Assembly: GCF_000265295.1 (NCBI RefSeq)
Contig: NC_018002.1
Span: forward strand, 2,418,001-2,482,000
Origin: Sulfurospirillum barnesii SES-3
GTDB lineage: Bacteria > Campylobacterota > Campylobacteria > Campylobacterales > Sulfurospirillaceae
Direction: 5' to 3'
DNA: 64,000 nucleotides
In this document: positions 44,159 through 53,186 of the stretch, piece by piece
How positions within the stretch are numbered: position 1 is the stretch's first letter
Layout of the letters: every line of letters starts with the position of its first letter
Made by a program: the position numbers and the translations under genes
The notes under the pieces: generated by a model
Told to the model about the DNA's origin: nothing
The model's input: the letters and a program-made list of their open reading frames with translations, nothing else
The model's database searches: none

Positions 44159-45595
44159 TTAGATTCCTAATGCGTGACGCACACCAGTACCATAATCTGG
44201 ATCGACCTGATCAAATAAAGCAATTTGTCGCTCAATAATCTCTCTTGGCACACCTGCCATGGCAGAGGCAATATTGCCAAAAAGTTGTGCTTTTTGATCC
44301 AAACTCATCAGCCTAAACAGTGCTCTGGGTTGGGAAAAGTCATCATTTCCAATACGATGATCGTATCTATCGCCATCCCCATTGACAGGAAATGCAGGCT
44401 CGCTATACGTCTTATCTTCTTTAGCTCCCCCAAAACTGTTTGGTTCGTAGTAAGCATCCCCAAAATCAGGCACATCTAAACGCATTGAGCCATCCATATG
44501 GTAGGTGTTTACCTCTACTTTTGGACGGTTAATCGGCAACATCTCGTAGTGCGTTCCCACACGGTAACGGTGCGCATCCGCATACGAAAAGACTCTGGCT
44601 TGGAGCATTTTATCGGGTGAGAAACTAATGCCTGAAACGACATTGGAAGGGCTAAAGGAGGCTTGTTCTACCTCAGCAAAGTAATTTTGCGGATTGCGAT
44701 TCAGCTCCATCACACCCACATCGATCAATGGATAATCTCCATGCGGCCATACTTTGGTGAGATCAAAGGGATTAAAAGAGCAGACTTCTGCTTGCGCCTT
44801 GGTCATGATCTGAATTTTCAATTTCCATCTTGGAAACGCTTTACGCTCAATCGCAGCAAACAGATCTTCTTGCGAACTCTCACGTGATTTTGCCACAACC
44901 GCTTCAGCCTCGGCATTGGTATAGTTTTCGATGCCTTGTTCGGATTTAAAGTGAAATTTCACCCAAAATCGCTCGTTTTGCGCGTTGATAAGACTGTACG
45001 TATGTGAACCAAACCCATGAATATGGCGAAACCCTTTAGGAAGCCCACGATCGGACATTAAAATCGTCACTTGGTGTAAACTCTCAGGCGAAAGTGACCA
45101 AAAATCCCACATAGCCGCATTACTTCTCAGATTGGTTCGTGGATGGCGTTTTTGGGTGTGAATAAAATCGGGAAATTTTTGAGGATCGCGGATGAAAAAA
45201 ACAGGCGTGTTATTGCCCACCAAATCCCAATTGCCCTCATCGGTGTAAAACTTAATCGCAAACCCTCGCACATCGCGTTCGGCATCTGCAGCACCTCGCT
45301 CACCTGCAACGGTTGAAAAACGCAAAAAGAGCTCTGTTTCCACCCCTTTTTGAAGCACTTTGGCTTTGGTGTAACGTGAAATATCGTGCGTGATGGTCAG
45401 CGTTCCAAACGCAGCCGAACCTTTGGCATGAACCACACGCTCAGGAATACGCTCACGATTTTGATGCGCTAATTTTTCAAGAAGTTGATAATCTTGCATT
45501 AAGAGCGGCCCCCGTGAACCCGCACTTAAAGAATTTTGGTTGTCCGCTATGGGATTTCCAGCAGTTGTTGTCATTGTTTTTGAGTGTGTTTTCAT
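44159..45595 (-). CDS. katA: Monofunctional haem catalase
   Basis: Decomposes hydrogen peroxide. 478 residues with the catalytic histidine in [12 protein letters not shown], the [13 protein letters not shown] segment, the distal Asn region [13 protein letters not shown], and the haem-ligand tyrosine in [14 protein letters not shown]. Small-subunit type. AAGGA ribosome-binding site; promoter and a 34-base block shared with the peroxiredoxin gene lie upstream. Confidence 0.97.
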   Translation of the reverse strand: MKTHSKTMTTTAGNPIADNQNSLSAGSRGPLLMQDYQLLEKLAHQNRERIPERVVHAKGSAAFGTLTITHDISRYTKAKVLQKGVETELFLRFSTVAGERGAADAERDVRGFAIKFYTDEGNWDLVGNNTPVFFIRDPQKFPDFIHTQKRHPRTNLRSNAAMWDFWSLSPESLHQVTILMSDRGLPKGFRHIHGFGSHTYSLINAQNERFWVKFHFKSEQGIENYTNAEAEAVVAKSRESSQEDLFAAIERKAFPRWKLKIQIMTKAQAEVCSFNPFDLTKVWPHGDYPLIDVGVMELNRNPQNYFAEVEQASFSPSNVVSGISFSPDKMLQARVFSYADAHRYRVGTHYEMLPINRPKVEVNTYHMDGSMRLDVPDFGDAYYEPNSFGGAKEDKTYSEPAFPVNGDGDRYDHRIGNDDFSQPRALFRLMSLDQKAQLFGNIASAMAGVPREIIERQIALFDQVDPDYGTGVRHALGI

Positions 45596-45640
45596 TGTTT
45601 ATCCTTTTTTACTCTACAAATTTCTTGAATAGCTAACAGA

Positions 45641-45687
45641 ATAGTAATATTTTAATAATTATTTGTCAATAGTAATTTTTATCATTT
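45641..45687 (-). promoter_or_regulatory. katA promoter and shared oxidative-stress operator
   Basis: TTGACA (45669-45664), 17-base spacer, TACTAT (45646-45641). The block 45654-45687, covering the -35 and upstream sequence, is identical over 34 bases to 46625-46658 before the peroxiredoxin gene. PerR is the likely regulator given the two targets. Confidence 0.8.
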
Positions 45688-45865
45688 AATAAATATAATA
45701 AAATATTTTATCGTCATTAGAACCAAAGATGATATATTGCTGCTACGAACGACTACACAATAGGATGTCTATAGAATGAAGGATAAAGAAAAGAATGTGA
45801 TGAGAAAAGAAAAGAATATGACAAGCCCCTTTATAAGGGGTCTTGTCTATTTACATGTAAAAAAA

Positions 45866-46573
45866 TTAAGAGAGAATCTCTTCAATGGTAATATAATCAC
45901 CCACACGACCTGTCATCTGCTCAACATCAGTCGCTACAGGCAATGTTTTTTTACCTGGTCTCCAACCTGCTGGGCATACTTCGCCTGTTTTGCTGGCATG
46001 TTGCCATGCTCTCACTTGGCGTAAAAATTCATTGACGTTTCGTCCAACCATTGGTGCTTGAACTTCTTGTGCGACACATACACCTTCTGGATTGATAAGG
46101 AAACGTCCACGAAGCGCAATACCTTCATCTTCAATCATAACACCAAACGCACGGCTTACTGTACCTGTTGGATCTGCACCGATAGTCAATTTTAGACCTG
46201 CTAAAATAGGTTCTGTCTCCACAAAACGTTTGTGTGAAAACTTAGTATCAGTAGAAACCGCTAAGATTTCAACACCAAGCTCTTGAAACTCATCGTATTT
46301 TGCATTCATCGCTGCGATTTCAGTGGGGCACACAAAGGTAAAATCCGCTGGATAAAAACAAACTACATGCCATTTACCTTTATAATCTTCACTGTTAACC
46401 GTTGTATAGTGACCTGTTTTTGCGTCATACGCATCCATTTTAAATTCTGGGGCTTTTTGTAAAACTAAAGATGAACTCATTGATTTTTTCTCCTGTACTT
46501 TCATTTCTGAATTTTGATTTTCTTGATTTGTTTGAGAAGCTTTTGCTTCAACCGTATTGGTGTCACATGCCAT
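45866..46573 (-). CDS. Typical 2-Cys peroxiredoxin with N-terminal extension
   Basis: Reduces peroxides through a peroxidatic cysteine in DFTFVCPTEIA and a resolving cysteine in TGEVCPAGWRPGK. 235 residues, about 30 longer than AhpC/Prx1 proteins because of the polar leader starting MACDTNTVEAKASQTNQ. The first ATG has AAGGAG at good distance; a second AGGAG precedes the internal ATG MSSSLVLQKAPEF, so two forms may be made. The promoter is shared in type with katA. Confidence 0.9.
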   Translation of the reverse strand: MACDTNTVEAKASQTNQENQNSEMKVQEKKSMSSSLVLQKAPEFKMDAYDAKTGHYTTVNSEDYKGKWHVVCFYPADFTFVCPTEIAAMNAKYDEFQELGVEILAVSTDTKFSHKRFVETEPILAGLKLTIGADPTGTVSRAFGVMIEDEGIALRGRFLINPEGVCVAQEVQAPMVGRNVNEFLRQVRAWQHASKTGEVCPAGWRPGKKTLPVATDVEQMTGRVGDYITIEEILS

Positions 46574-46611
46574 AATTTCTCCTTATCGTTTTAATTTGAT
46601 TTGGTGATGGA

Positions 46612-46658
46612 ATTCTAGCAAAAGAATAATTATTTGTCAATAGTAATTTTTATCATTT
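46612..46658 (-). promoter_or_regulatory. Peroxiredoxin promoter and shared oxidative-stress operator
   Basis: TTGACA (46640-46635), 17-base spacer, TAGAAT (46617-46612). Bases 46625-46658 are identical to the block before katA. Confidence 0.8.
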
Positions 46659-46725
46659 GAGAAACTGTTTGCTATTTATTGAAAACAAGATATAATAACT
46701 CCAATTTAAATTAAGGAGTATTATC

Positions 46726-46953
46726 ATGAAATGTAATGTTGGAAAAACCGATAAAATGCTTCGGATGATTGCAGGTATTTTAATTGCCATTTTAAGTGTT
46801 ATTTACAACAGTTGGTTTGGACTGATTGGTGTGGTTGTTTTAGCAACGGCTATCATTCGTTTTTGCCCTGCTTACCTTCCTTTTGGTATTGACACTTCTA
46901 AAAATGATGATGAAAGCTCTTGCGGAAGTGGCGGCTGCGGCTGCGGGCGATAA
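46726..46953 (+). CDS. DUF2892-family small membrane protein
   Basis: 75 residues: MKCNVGKTDKMLRMIAGI, then two transmembrane helices, then PAYLPFGIDTS and a cysteine/glycine-rich tail (SCGSGGCGCG). The DUF2892 fold is often fused to rhodanese domains and linked to sulfur metabolism. TATAAT at 46691-46696 and AAGGAG before the start suggest its own promoter. Confidence 0.88.
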   Translation: MKCNVGKTDKMLRMIAGILIAILSVIYNSWFGLIGVVVLATAIIRFCPAYLPFGIDTSKNDDESSCGSGGCGCGR

Positions 46954-47064
46954 GCGCTTAGACTCTTCTTTGAGGGGAACTCTTTCTCCTCAACCAACCT
47001 CTTTTCTTCGCTTAAACCATTTTTTGCTAAAATATCCCAATTTACTATTGTAAGGTGTATGATT

Positions 47065-48330
47065 ATGGGACAAACCATTACTGAAAAAATTTTTAGCGAC
47101 CACGTCGGTCATCCTGTGTTTGCGGGTGAAATTGTCAAAAGTAAAATTGACATGGTGATTGGTAACGATATTACCACACCTATTTCTATTCGAGCGTTTG
47201 AAGAGAGTGGCGCTACCACGCTTGCCAATCCTGATGGCTTTAGTATCGTTATGGATCACTACATTCCTGCTAAAGACATTGCCAGTGCCAATCAAGCCAA
47301 AATCAGTCGTGAATTTGCATATAAACACGACCTCAAACACTATTTTGATGAAAAAGACATGGGTATTGAACACGCCCTTTTGCCCGAAAAAGGCTTAATC
47401 GTTCCAGGCGATGTCATCATCGGTGCAGATTCGCACACCTGTACACACGGCGCTCTTGGTGCCTTTGCCACGGGCATGGGTTCGACTGACTTAGCGTTTG
47501 CGATGATTACAGGTGAGAACTGGTTTAAAGTACCTGAATCTATTAAAGTTGTTTTTAGCGGAAAACCTAAAAAACATGTTTACGGAAAAGATTTAATCCT
47601 TGAGGTGATTCGCCTTTTAGGCGTGGATGGTGCATTGTACCGAGCCTTAGAGTTCACAGGGGATACCATTGCACATTTAAGCATGGATGACCGTTTTTCA
47701 CTCTGTAACATGGCGATTGAAGCGGGTGCAAAAAGCGGTATCGTTGCCGTCGATGATATTACCAAAGCTTTTTTAAACGACAAAAGTCTTGCACGAGAGG
47801 CAAAATTTTTCTACTCTGATGCGGATGCAACCTATGTTCAAGTGCTTCACATTGATGTTGCCAATCTTGACCCTGTTATTGCCTATCCTTTCTTACCATC
47901 CAATGGAAAGTCGATTAACCAAGCGGTTCAAGATGATTTAACCATTGACCAAGTCTTTATTGGGAGTTGTACGAATGGCCGTTTGGAAGATTTACGTATT
48001 GCTGCTAGTATTCTTAAAGGTCGCAAAGTCGCACGTAAAACCCGTTTAATCATCACCCCTGCAACTCAAAAAATCTCCTTACAAGCACAAAAAGAAGGCT
48101 TAGTCGATATTTTTGTAGAAGCAGGAGCCGTCTTTAGCAATCCCACATGTGGGGCATGTTTGGGTGGCTATATGGGGATTTTAGGTGAAGGTGAACGCTG
48201 TGTCTCCACGACCAATCGTAACTTTGTAGGACGCATGGGAGCACGAAGTAGTGAAATCTACCTTGCCAACTCCGCTGTTGCAGCAGCCAGTGCGGTGATG
48301 GGCAAAATCACCGATCCAAGAACGCTTTAA
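47065..48330 (+). CDS. leuC: 3-isopropylmalate dehydratase large subunit
   Basis: Aconitase-family enzyme of leucine synthesis. About 421 residues with DSHTCTHGALGAFATGMGS, GSCTNGRLEDLR and CGACLGGYMG; the three cysteines bind the 4Fe-4S cluster. I use ATG 47065 because AAGG is nine bases before it, whereas the ATG at 47059 is only three away. The HACN/LeuC archaeal-type homoaconitase is a near relative, so substrate assignment is by context only. Stop overlaps mobA. Confidence 0.9.
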   Translation: MGQTITEKIFSDHVGHPVFAGEIVKSKIDMVIGNDITTPISIRAFEESGATTLANPDGFSIVMDHYIPAKDIASANQAKISREFAYKHDLKHYFDEKDMGIEHALLPEKGLIVPGDVIIGADSHTCTHGALGAFATGMGSTDLAFAMITGENWFKVPESIKVVFSGKPKKHVYGKDLILEVIRLLGVDGALYRALEFTGDTIAHLSMDDRFSLCNMAIEAGAKSGIVAVDDITKAFLNDKSLAREAKFFYSDADATYVQVLHIDVANLDPVIAYPFLPSNGKSINQAVQDDLTIDQVFIGSCTNGRLEDLRIAASILKGRKVARKTRLIITPATQKISLQAQKEGLVDIFVEAGAVFSNPTCGACLGGYMGILGEGERCVSTTNRNFVGRMGARSSEIYLANSAVAAASAVMGKITDPRTL

Positions 48331-48908
48331 TGACTTATATCCCGCTGCCTTTAGTCATTGTCGCTGGCGGGAAAAGTTCACGCATGGGAAGTGATAAAGC
48401 CTTGCTTCCCTTTGGCGATTTTAAAACCCTAACAGAGTACCAAATTGCAAGGCTTCAACCCTATTTTAAAAGTGTACATGTAAGCACAAAAAAACGTGAT
48501 AAATTTGATTTTGAAGCCTTATTTATTAACGACAATGCAACCTATGAAGCGCATTCGCCCTTGATTGCATTACTCTCTATTTTAGAATATTTTAACACGC
48601 CTGTATGCGTCCTTAGTGTTGACACCCCTTTTGTTACCCCTGAAATTTTTGAAAAACTCTATCAAACACTTCAAGAGAGCACTGATGCGATTATTGCAAC
48701 ATCACCTACTTCATCACACCCCTTGTGCGCCATTTATGCTCCCTCCATTCAAGAAAATATTCGTACCTGTTTAAAGAGAGATGAACATAAAATTCGCACC
48801 GTACTCAATCAAAGTACTACGCAATACGTACCGTTTGAAGAAGATACACCTTTTTTAAATCTCAACCGCTTCGAAGATTATGTATATGCAAAGAAGCTTC
48901 TAGGATGA
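48330..48908 (+). CDS. mobA: Molybdenum cofactor guanylyltransferase
   Basis: Adds GMP to molybdopterin to form MGD. 192 residues with the N-terminal nucleotide-binding VIVAGGKSSRMGSDKALLPFG (partly quoted) and the acidic VLSVDTPFVTP. Start overlaps leuC (TAATG). moaC lies 2.5 kb downstream, also on the plus strand. Confidence 0.92.
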   Translation: MTYIPLPLVIVAGGKSSRMGSDKALLPFGDFKTLTEYQIARLQPYFKSVHVSTKKRDKFDFEALFINDNATYEAHSPLIALLSILEYFNTPVCVLSVDTPFVTPEIFEKLYQTLQESTDAIIATSPTSSHPLCAIYAPSIQENIRTCLKRDEHKIRTVLNQSTTQYVPFEEDTPFLNLNRFEDYVYAKKLLG

Positions 48909-48944
48909 TACAAACTAAAATAAACCTCACATAGGAGTTTACCC

Positions 48945-49232
48945 ATGGTAAAACACATTGTTTTTTTTAAACTTGTTGATGCTTCACAAGCCAACAAAAA
49001 TGCTGTTAAAGAGCGCATTATGAGCCTTAAAGGTAACATTGATGAACTGATTCATCTGGAAGTAGGTGTTAATTTCTCTCCTGAAGAGCGGGCCTTTGAT
49101 CTTGCACTGATTAGTGATTTTAAAACGAAAGAAGATTTGCAGGCCTATGCGATACATCCTTTACATGTAAAAGTTGTTGAGTTCTTAAAATCAATACAAA
49201 CGCTCAGTAAAATCGTTGATTATGAATATTAA
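48945..49232 (+). CDS. Dabb (stress-responsive alpha/beta barrel) protein
   Basis: 95 residues beginning MVKHIVFFKLVDA, the typical first strand of the Dabb domain, with the second half AFDLALISDFKTKEDLQAYA followed by HPLHVKVVEFL. Ferredoxin-like dimeric barrel; function unknown. AGGAG upstream. Contains a TTACATGTAA copy in codons. Confidence 0.88.
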   Translation: MVKHIVFFKLVDASQANKNAVKERIMSLKGNIDELIHLEVGVNFSPEERAFDLALISDFKTKEDLQAYAIHPLHVKVVEFLKSIQTLSKIVDYEY

Positions 49233-50283
49233 AGTTTTCAAAAAGCAGCGTTTTTTTCTTTTTCTCTGTCATTTTCCTCTAGCACTCATGGCTCTTGATA
49301 CAAGTGCTTTAGAAAAAAAAGCCTCCTACGGTGACGCATCGGCTGCTTATGCGTTAGCGCAACAGTATGAGGCACAAAATGATAAAGAGAGTGCTTTTAT
49401 ATGGTATAAGAAAGCAGCTACTTTGAGTCTAGAAGAAAAAACAGCCCACACCAAAGCACTGGAAGATTCAATAGTGGAACGCTTACAAAAAATTGAACGC
49501 ACCGAAGCAGTGTATAGTTCATTTTTAGACAATTATGATGACGCCGATACCTATCAGTCAATGAAGCAAATGATTACGCAAAGCTTTGATATTGCACCTT
49601 ACAAAATGAACTACCTCTTACCCGCAACGTATGATAAAGTCACGCACGACAATAGAAAGCATCAAGAGAGTAAATTTCAACTCAGCTTCCAAAAAGACCT
49701 TGTCGATAATCTTTTTGGCTTACATGAGAGTATTGTACTAGCGTATACGCAAACATCATGGTGGCAAACAAGCGAAGACTCTGCGCCTTTTCGTGAGACA
49801 AACTATCAGCCCGAACTTTTTGTTATTATGCCTCACTTTGACACTGAAAGCTTTATTAAAGCCTATCAATTTGGAATTTTACACGAATCAAACGGCAAAG
49901 ATAGTGAAAAGTCACGTTCATGGAATCGTCTTTATGCAAAAGGCTTTTTTCAAGCAGGCAATCTTATTGTCTCTCCACGTATCTGGTACCGCATCAAAGA
50001 AGATGAACACAGCGATGATAATCCAAACATTGAGGATTATTTAGGATACGGTGACTTGGAGCTCATTTATCCATGGAAAAAACATACCTTTAAACTTTTG
50101 CTACGCAACAATCTTCACTTTGATACAGAAAACAAAGGCGCTGTTCAACTGGATTGGACTTTTCCATTGTGGGAAGAAAATCTTTTTGGATACATACAAC
50201 TCTATAGTGGTTATGCAGAGAGCCTTATTGACTACAATAAACGTACCGAACGTATTGGCATAGGCTTTGCGCTTTCACGCTAA
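49222..50283 (+). CDS. pldA: Outer-membrane phospholipase A (PldA) with Sel1-like N-terminal region
   Basis: About 353 residues. Signal peptide, then one Sel1-like helical repeat (ASYGDASAAYALAQQYEAQN, then AFIWYKKAATLS). The beta-barrel phospholipase follows: FGILHESNGKDSEKSRSWNR carries the catalytic His and Ser, and later strands end in the aromatic pattern of an outer-membrane protein. ATG 49222 is preferred over the TTG six bases upstream. The 5' end overlaps the Dabb gene by 11 bases. Confidence 0.85.
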   Translation: MNIKVFKKQRFFLFLCHFPLALMALDTSALEKKASYGDASAAYALAQQYEAQNDKESAFIWYKKAATLSLEEKTAHTKALEDSIVERLQKIERTEAVYSSFLDNYDDADTYQSMKQMITQSFDIAPYKMNYLLPATYDKVTHDNRKHQESKFQLSFQKDLVDNLFGLHESIVLAYTQTSWWQTSEDSAPFRETNYQPELFVIMPHFDTESFIKAYQFGILHESNGKDSEKSRSWNRLYAKGFFQAGNLIVSPRIWYRIKEDEHSDDNPNIEDYLGYGDLELIYPWKKHTFKLLLRNNLHFDTENKGAVQLDWTFPLWEENLFGYIQLYSGYAESLIDYNKRTERIGIGFALSR

Positions 50284-50343
50284 ACGCAGTAAAGAGAAGA
50301 ACAACGCTACGTGTTGTACCTTCTCTTTACATGTAATGCTTCG

Positions 50344-50619
50344 TTAAAAATCTCTTGAAGAACGTCTTGGGCGCTCTTCCCGTGGTCTTGCTTCATTAAC
50401 TTTTAAAGTTCTTCCACCAATCTCTTTTTCATTGGTTGCTTCAATAGCAGCTTTTGCTTCTGAATCATTTGGCATTTCAACAAAACCAAAACCTTTTGAA
50501 CGACCCGTATCTCTATCGCTGATGATTCTAGCACTTGAAACCTCACCATACGCAGAAAACATCTCTTTTAACTCATCGCCCGTCATCTCATACTTGACAT
50601 TGCCTACATAAATATTCAT
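50344..50619 (-). CDS. RRM-domain RNA-binding protein
   Basis: 91 residues from ATG 50619, chosen for GAGGAG ten bases upstream. Single RRM with RNP2 IYVGNVKY and RNP1 SKGFGFVEMP, ending in an Arg-rich tail (RPREERPRRSSRDF). Resembles small glycine-rich Rbp proteins of cyanobacteria and Campylobacterota that bind RNA, often in the cold. Monocistronic. Confidence 0.92.
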   Translation of the reverse strand: MNIYVGNVKYEMTGDELKEMFSAYGEVSSARIISDRDTGRSKGFGFVEMPNDSEAKAAIEATNEKEIGGRTLKVNEARPREERPRRSSRDF

Positions 50620-50857
50620 CGTGAACACACTCCTCTTTTTTAAATCACTCAATGTTACCTTTTGCCCGTAAATACGTTACTTAGAGGGTAACATAAATGA
50701 CTTTATTCAATCATTGTAGCATAATAATAAACATTTCTATACTCAGAATCCTCCCTTTTTCTTTAGAATGAGAAAAATTGACACACTCTTATCACACAGC
50801 GCTTAAGAGAAATGGTGCTATAATCAGTCTAATCAATATAAATGTAACGAGGTGCGT

Positions 50858-51331
50858 ATGCAATTAACCCATTTGGATGAAAAAGATAGACCAAAAATGG
50901 TCGATGTCAGTGATAAAGAGGATACATTTCGTATCGCTATTGCGAGTGGCACAATTACAATGAGTCAAACAGCCTTTCATCAAATTATTTCCCAACAGAC
51001 AAAAAAAGGTCCTGTGCTCCAAACTGCTGTGATTGCAGCTATTATGGGAACAAAAAAAACCAGTGACCTCATTCCTATGTGCCACCCCTTAATGCTCACT
51101 TCTGTCAATTGCGATGTGGAAGAGCTTCCCACACTTCCAGGATTTAAACTCACTGTAACTGCAAAACTCAAAGGACAAACTGGTGTTGAAATGGAAGCGC
51201 TTATGGGTGTTAGTATTGGACTTCTAACCATCTATGATATGGCAAAAGCCATTGATAAATCTATGGTCATTAATGCCATTCAGCTTGAATCAAAAAGTGG
51301 AGGGAAGAGTGGAAACTACACCCGAACTTAA
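50858..51331 (+). CDS. moaC: Cyclic pyranopterin monophosphate synthase MoaC
   Basis: Second step of molybdopterin synthesis with MoaA. 157 residues from ATG 50858 (a GTG six bases earlier is possible). Conserved segments are [27 protein letters not shown] and [14 protein letters not shown], then the final [14 protein letters not shown] at 50819-50824 upstream. Confidence 0.95.
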   Translation: MQLTHLDEKDRPKMVDVSDKEDTFRIAIASGTITMSQTAFHQIISQQTKKGPVLQTAVIAAIMGTKKTSDLIPMCHPLMLTSVNCDVEELPTLPGFKLTVTAKLKGQTGVEMEALMGVSIGLLTIYDMAKAIDKSMVINAIQLESKSGGKSGNYTRT

Positions 51332-51566
51332 ACTTGATTATCCGTGTCATTGGGAATACAAACTGGTTTTAAGTGTAGAACATGACATCATAAGCATTGT
51401 GCAAGAGCTACTTGAAGAGCGTATTCATGATATACGAAAATCACAAAATAGCACCAAAGGTAACTATGCAAGCTACACCTTACGTGTTTTAGTCCACAAT
51501 ACCGATGACAGAAAAACGCTATTCGAACGACTCAAACAACATCAACATATTAAATTCGTACTTTAG
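51309..51566 (+). CDS. DUF493/YbeD-like small protein
   Basis: 85 residues from GTG 51309 (AGGGA upstream), overlapping moaC by 23 bases. [14 protein letters not shown] and the ending [15 protein letters not shown] fit the YbeD family, a small ferredoxin-like ACT-type fold of unknown function. Follows moaC in the same transcript. Confidence 0.82.
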   Translation: METTPELKLDYPCHWEYKLVLSVEHDIISIVQELLEERIHDIRKSQNSTKGNYASYTLRVLVHNTDDRKTLFERLKQHQHIKFVL

Positions 51567-51578
51567 AAGGAATACCTT

Positions 51579-52799
51579 ATGGAATCTACACAACATATCT
51601 TTTCAGTAACCCTTAAAGAAAATAAAGAAAATCCTCAACTGTTACATCTCATTCAAGAGATGAGTTTTGAGCTTACACGCAAGAAAGTCCAACGCCTTAA
51701 AGATGAAAAAAATATCCAAAACCGTATTGGAGAGCTTTTTGAACTTTACTGTAAAGTGCTTCACGATGAGGGACTGAAAACTCCTAAAGCCGTAGAACAT
51801 GTTATTAATGGTCTTTTGCGTGCAACAAGCCATGATAAAGAAGCGTTTTTATACAAAACGATTTATGAAAAAGAGCAGCTTGAAAAGAGTATTTTTATTC
51901 AAAAACAGCATATTAGAGAAGAAATTTCACAAACATTTTCCACGCTTGAAGCTCATATTGAAAACCTTACAGACGACACAAAACACGCCGCCTTTATTGC
52001 ACTAAATGATGCAAAACTAAGAGGCATTGAAATGTTAGGTATTTTAAAAGAAACGGTGCAAGAAGCGCTTTTAACAACGCTTGAAAAAGGGCATGACCTT
52101 ACCGATACCATTCATACCATCAGTAAAAATTTAACCTACCTGAGCATTCAAGAGGGACAATTAACAAAGCAACGTATTTTGGATATTTCACAGACCATTA
52201 TCACTGCAAGCATTGACATTGCCGATGAAGATTTTGCTCACGCAAGAGAGATTCTTGAGGGATCTATTAACGGTGTGCATGATGGCATTACAAAAGCACT
52301 TGAAAAATTTAAAAATGATTTTAAATACATGCCAACTGAAGATATTGAAAGCCTCTTGCAAATGGATTTATCACTTTTACGAAAAGAACTTCTTAAAATT
52401 GATGAAGAGTTTATTGTTATGCTCAGCGTATTTGCTTCACAATCAGAGGGTATTTCTTCTGGCATTATTAAAGAGATGATTGAAGAGATGAATAGCTCTG
52501 TAGCAAAACTTAAAAGAACTACCAACGAAGTTAAAGAGCTCCTCTCCGAGCGTATTGAAACCCTAAAAGGTGAGGCTGAAAAAAAATTAGAATCCTTCAA
52601 AAAAGATGTGAATGTCTTTGAAAAAATTGCTTCCGCAAAAGTAGAATCCCTCAAACAATTCGAATTTGAAAGCGATAAAGCAAAACAGGTAGCCAATGAG
52701 GCTAAAAAATTAGGTTTTCGTGCATGGGAAGTTGCTAAGAACATGGTAGACGGTGCGGTTAAAGGAGCCAAAGAAGCTATCAAAAAAGATGAAAAATAA
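51579..52799 (+). CDS. Large alpha-helical coiled-coil protein of unknown function
   Basis: 406 residues, almost entirely helical and charged, without membrane segments. Coiled-coil heptads are strongest near 300-365 (SVAKLKRTTNEVKELLSERI, EAEKKLESFKKDVNVFE). Length and composition resemble proteins found only in Campylobacterota. It follows the YbeD-like gene by 12 bases and ends in a terminator made from two TTACATGTAA copies. Confidence 0.8.
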   Translation: MESTQHIFSVTLKENKENPQLLHLIQEMSFELTRKKVQRLKDEKNIQNRIGELFELYCKVLHDEGLKTPKAVEHVINGLLRATSHDKEAFLYKTIYEKEQLEKSIFIQKQHIREEISQTFSTLEAHIENLTDDTKHAAFIALNDAKLRGIEMLGILKETVQEALLTTLEKGHDLTDTIHTISKNLTYLSIQEGQLTKQRILDISQTIITASIDIADEDFAHAREILEGSINGVHDGITKALEKFKNDFKYMPTEDIESLLQMDLSLLRKELLKIDEEFIVMLSVFASQSEGISSGIIKEMIEEMNSSVAKLKRTTNEVKELLSERIETLKGEAEKKLESFKKDVNVFEKIASAKVESLKQFEFESDKAKQVANEAKKLGFRAWEVAKNMVDGAVKGAKEAIKKDEK

Positions 52800-52801
52800 C
52801 G

Positions 52802-52830
52802 TTACATGTAAGGATTTTCCTTACATGTAA
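52802..52830 (+). terminator. Terminator built from two TTACATGTAA copies
   Basis: GTTACATGTAAGGA (52801-52814) and its exact complement (52818-52831) with a short TTT loop. Each arm is a copy of the repeated palindrome. There is no strong T-run afterwards. Confidence 0.65.
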
Positions 52831-52844
52831 CGCATTAAATTCTG

Positions 52845-53093
52845 CTACTTCAATCCTTTTGAGGAGGTAAGCATAACCTTATCATCCACAAATTTAATTT
52901 TAATATACTGCGTTTCATCACCCCACATACAATCACGCATTCCAATAAAACTATCACAATGATTAGCTTTCCCAAAAATATCACGTACCTCAGTATACGT
53001 CATACCTACATGAAGCTTATCGTAATTTTCTTTTGTCATACTAGAGCATCCTGTGATGAAAAGCATCACAACAATCATAAAAAGATACCGCAT
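52845..53093 (-). CDS. SmpA/OmlA (BamE-like) lipoprotein
   Basis: About 82 residues from ATG 53093 with AAGGAG upstream. Lipoprotein signal MRYLFMIVVMLFITGCSS, then KLHVGMTYTEVRDIFGKANHCD, the BamE-like SmpA/OmlA fold, and a KIKFVDDKVMLTSS strand. Probably an outer-membrane lipoprotein; BamE itself cannot be assigned. Confidence 0.8.
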   Translation of the reverse strand: MRYLFMIVVMLFITGCSSMTKENYDKLHVGMTYTEVRDIFGKANHCDSFIGMRDCMWGDETQYIKIKFVDDKVMLTSSKGLK

Positions 53094-53186
53094 CACCACT
53101 CCTTGTTTTATCTCCATGGAATAGCCTAGCACATTTTGACTGTTCGTTAGCTTTTCATCCTAAAAAGACTCCTCTCCTAAACTCTA

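Noticed and set aside
45776-46024. Plus-strand small gene beginning MKDKEKNVMRKEKN
   Set aside because: Most of it is antisense to the peroxiredoxin gene and there is no convincing family resemblance.
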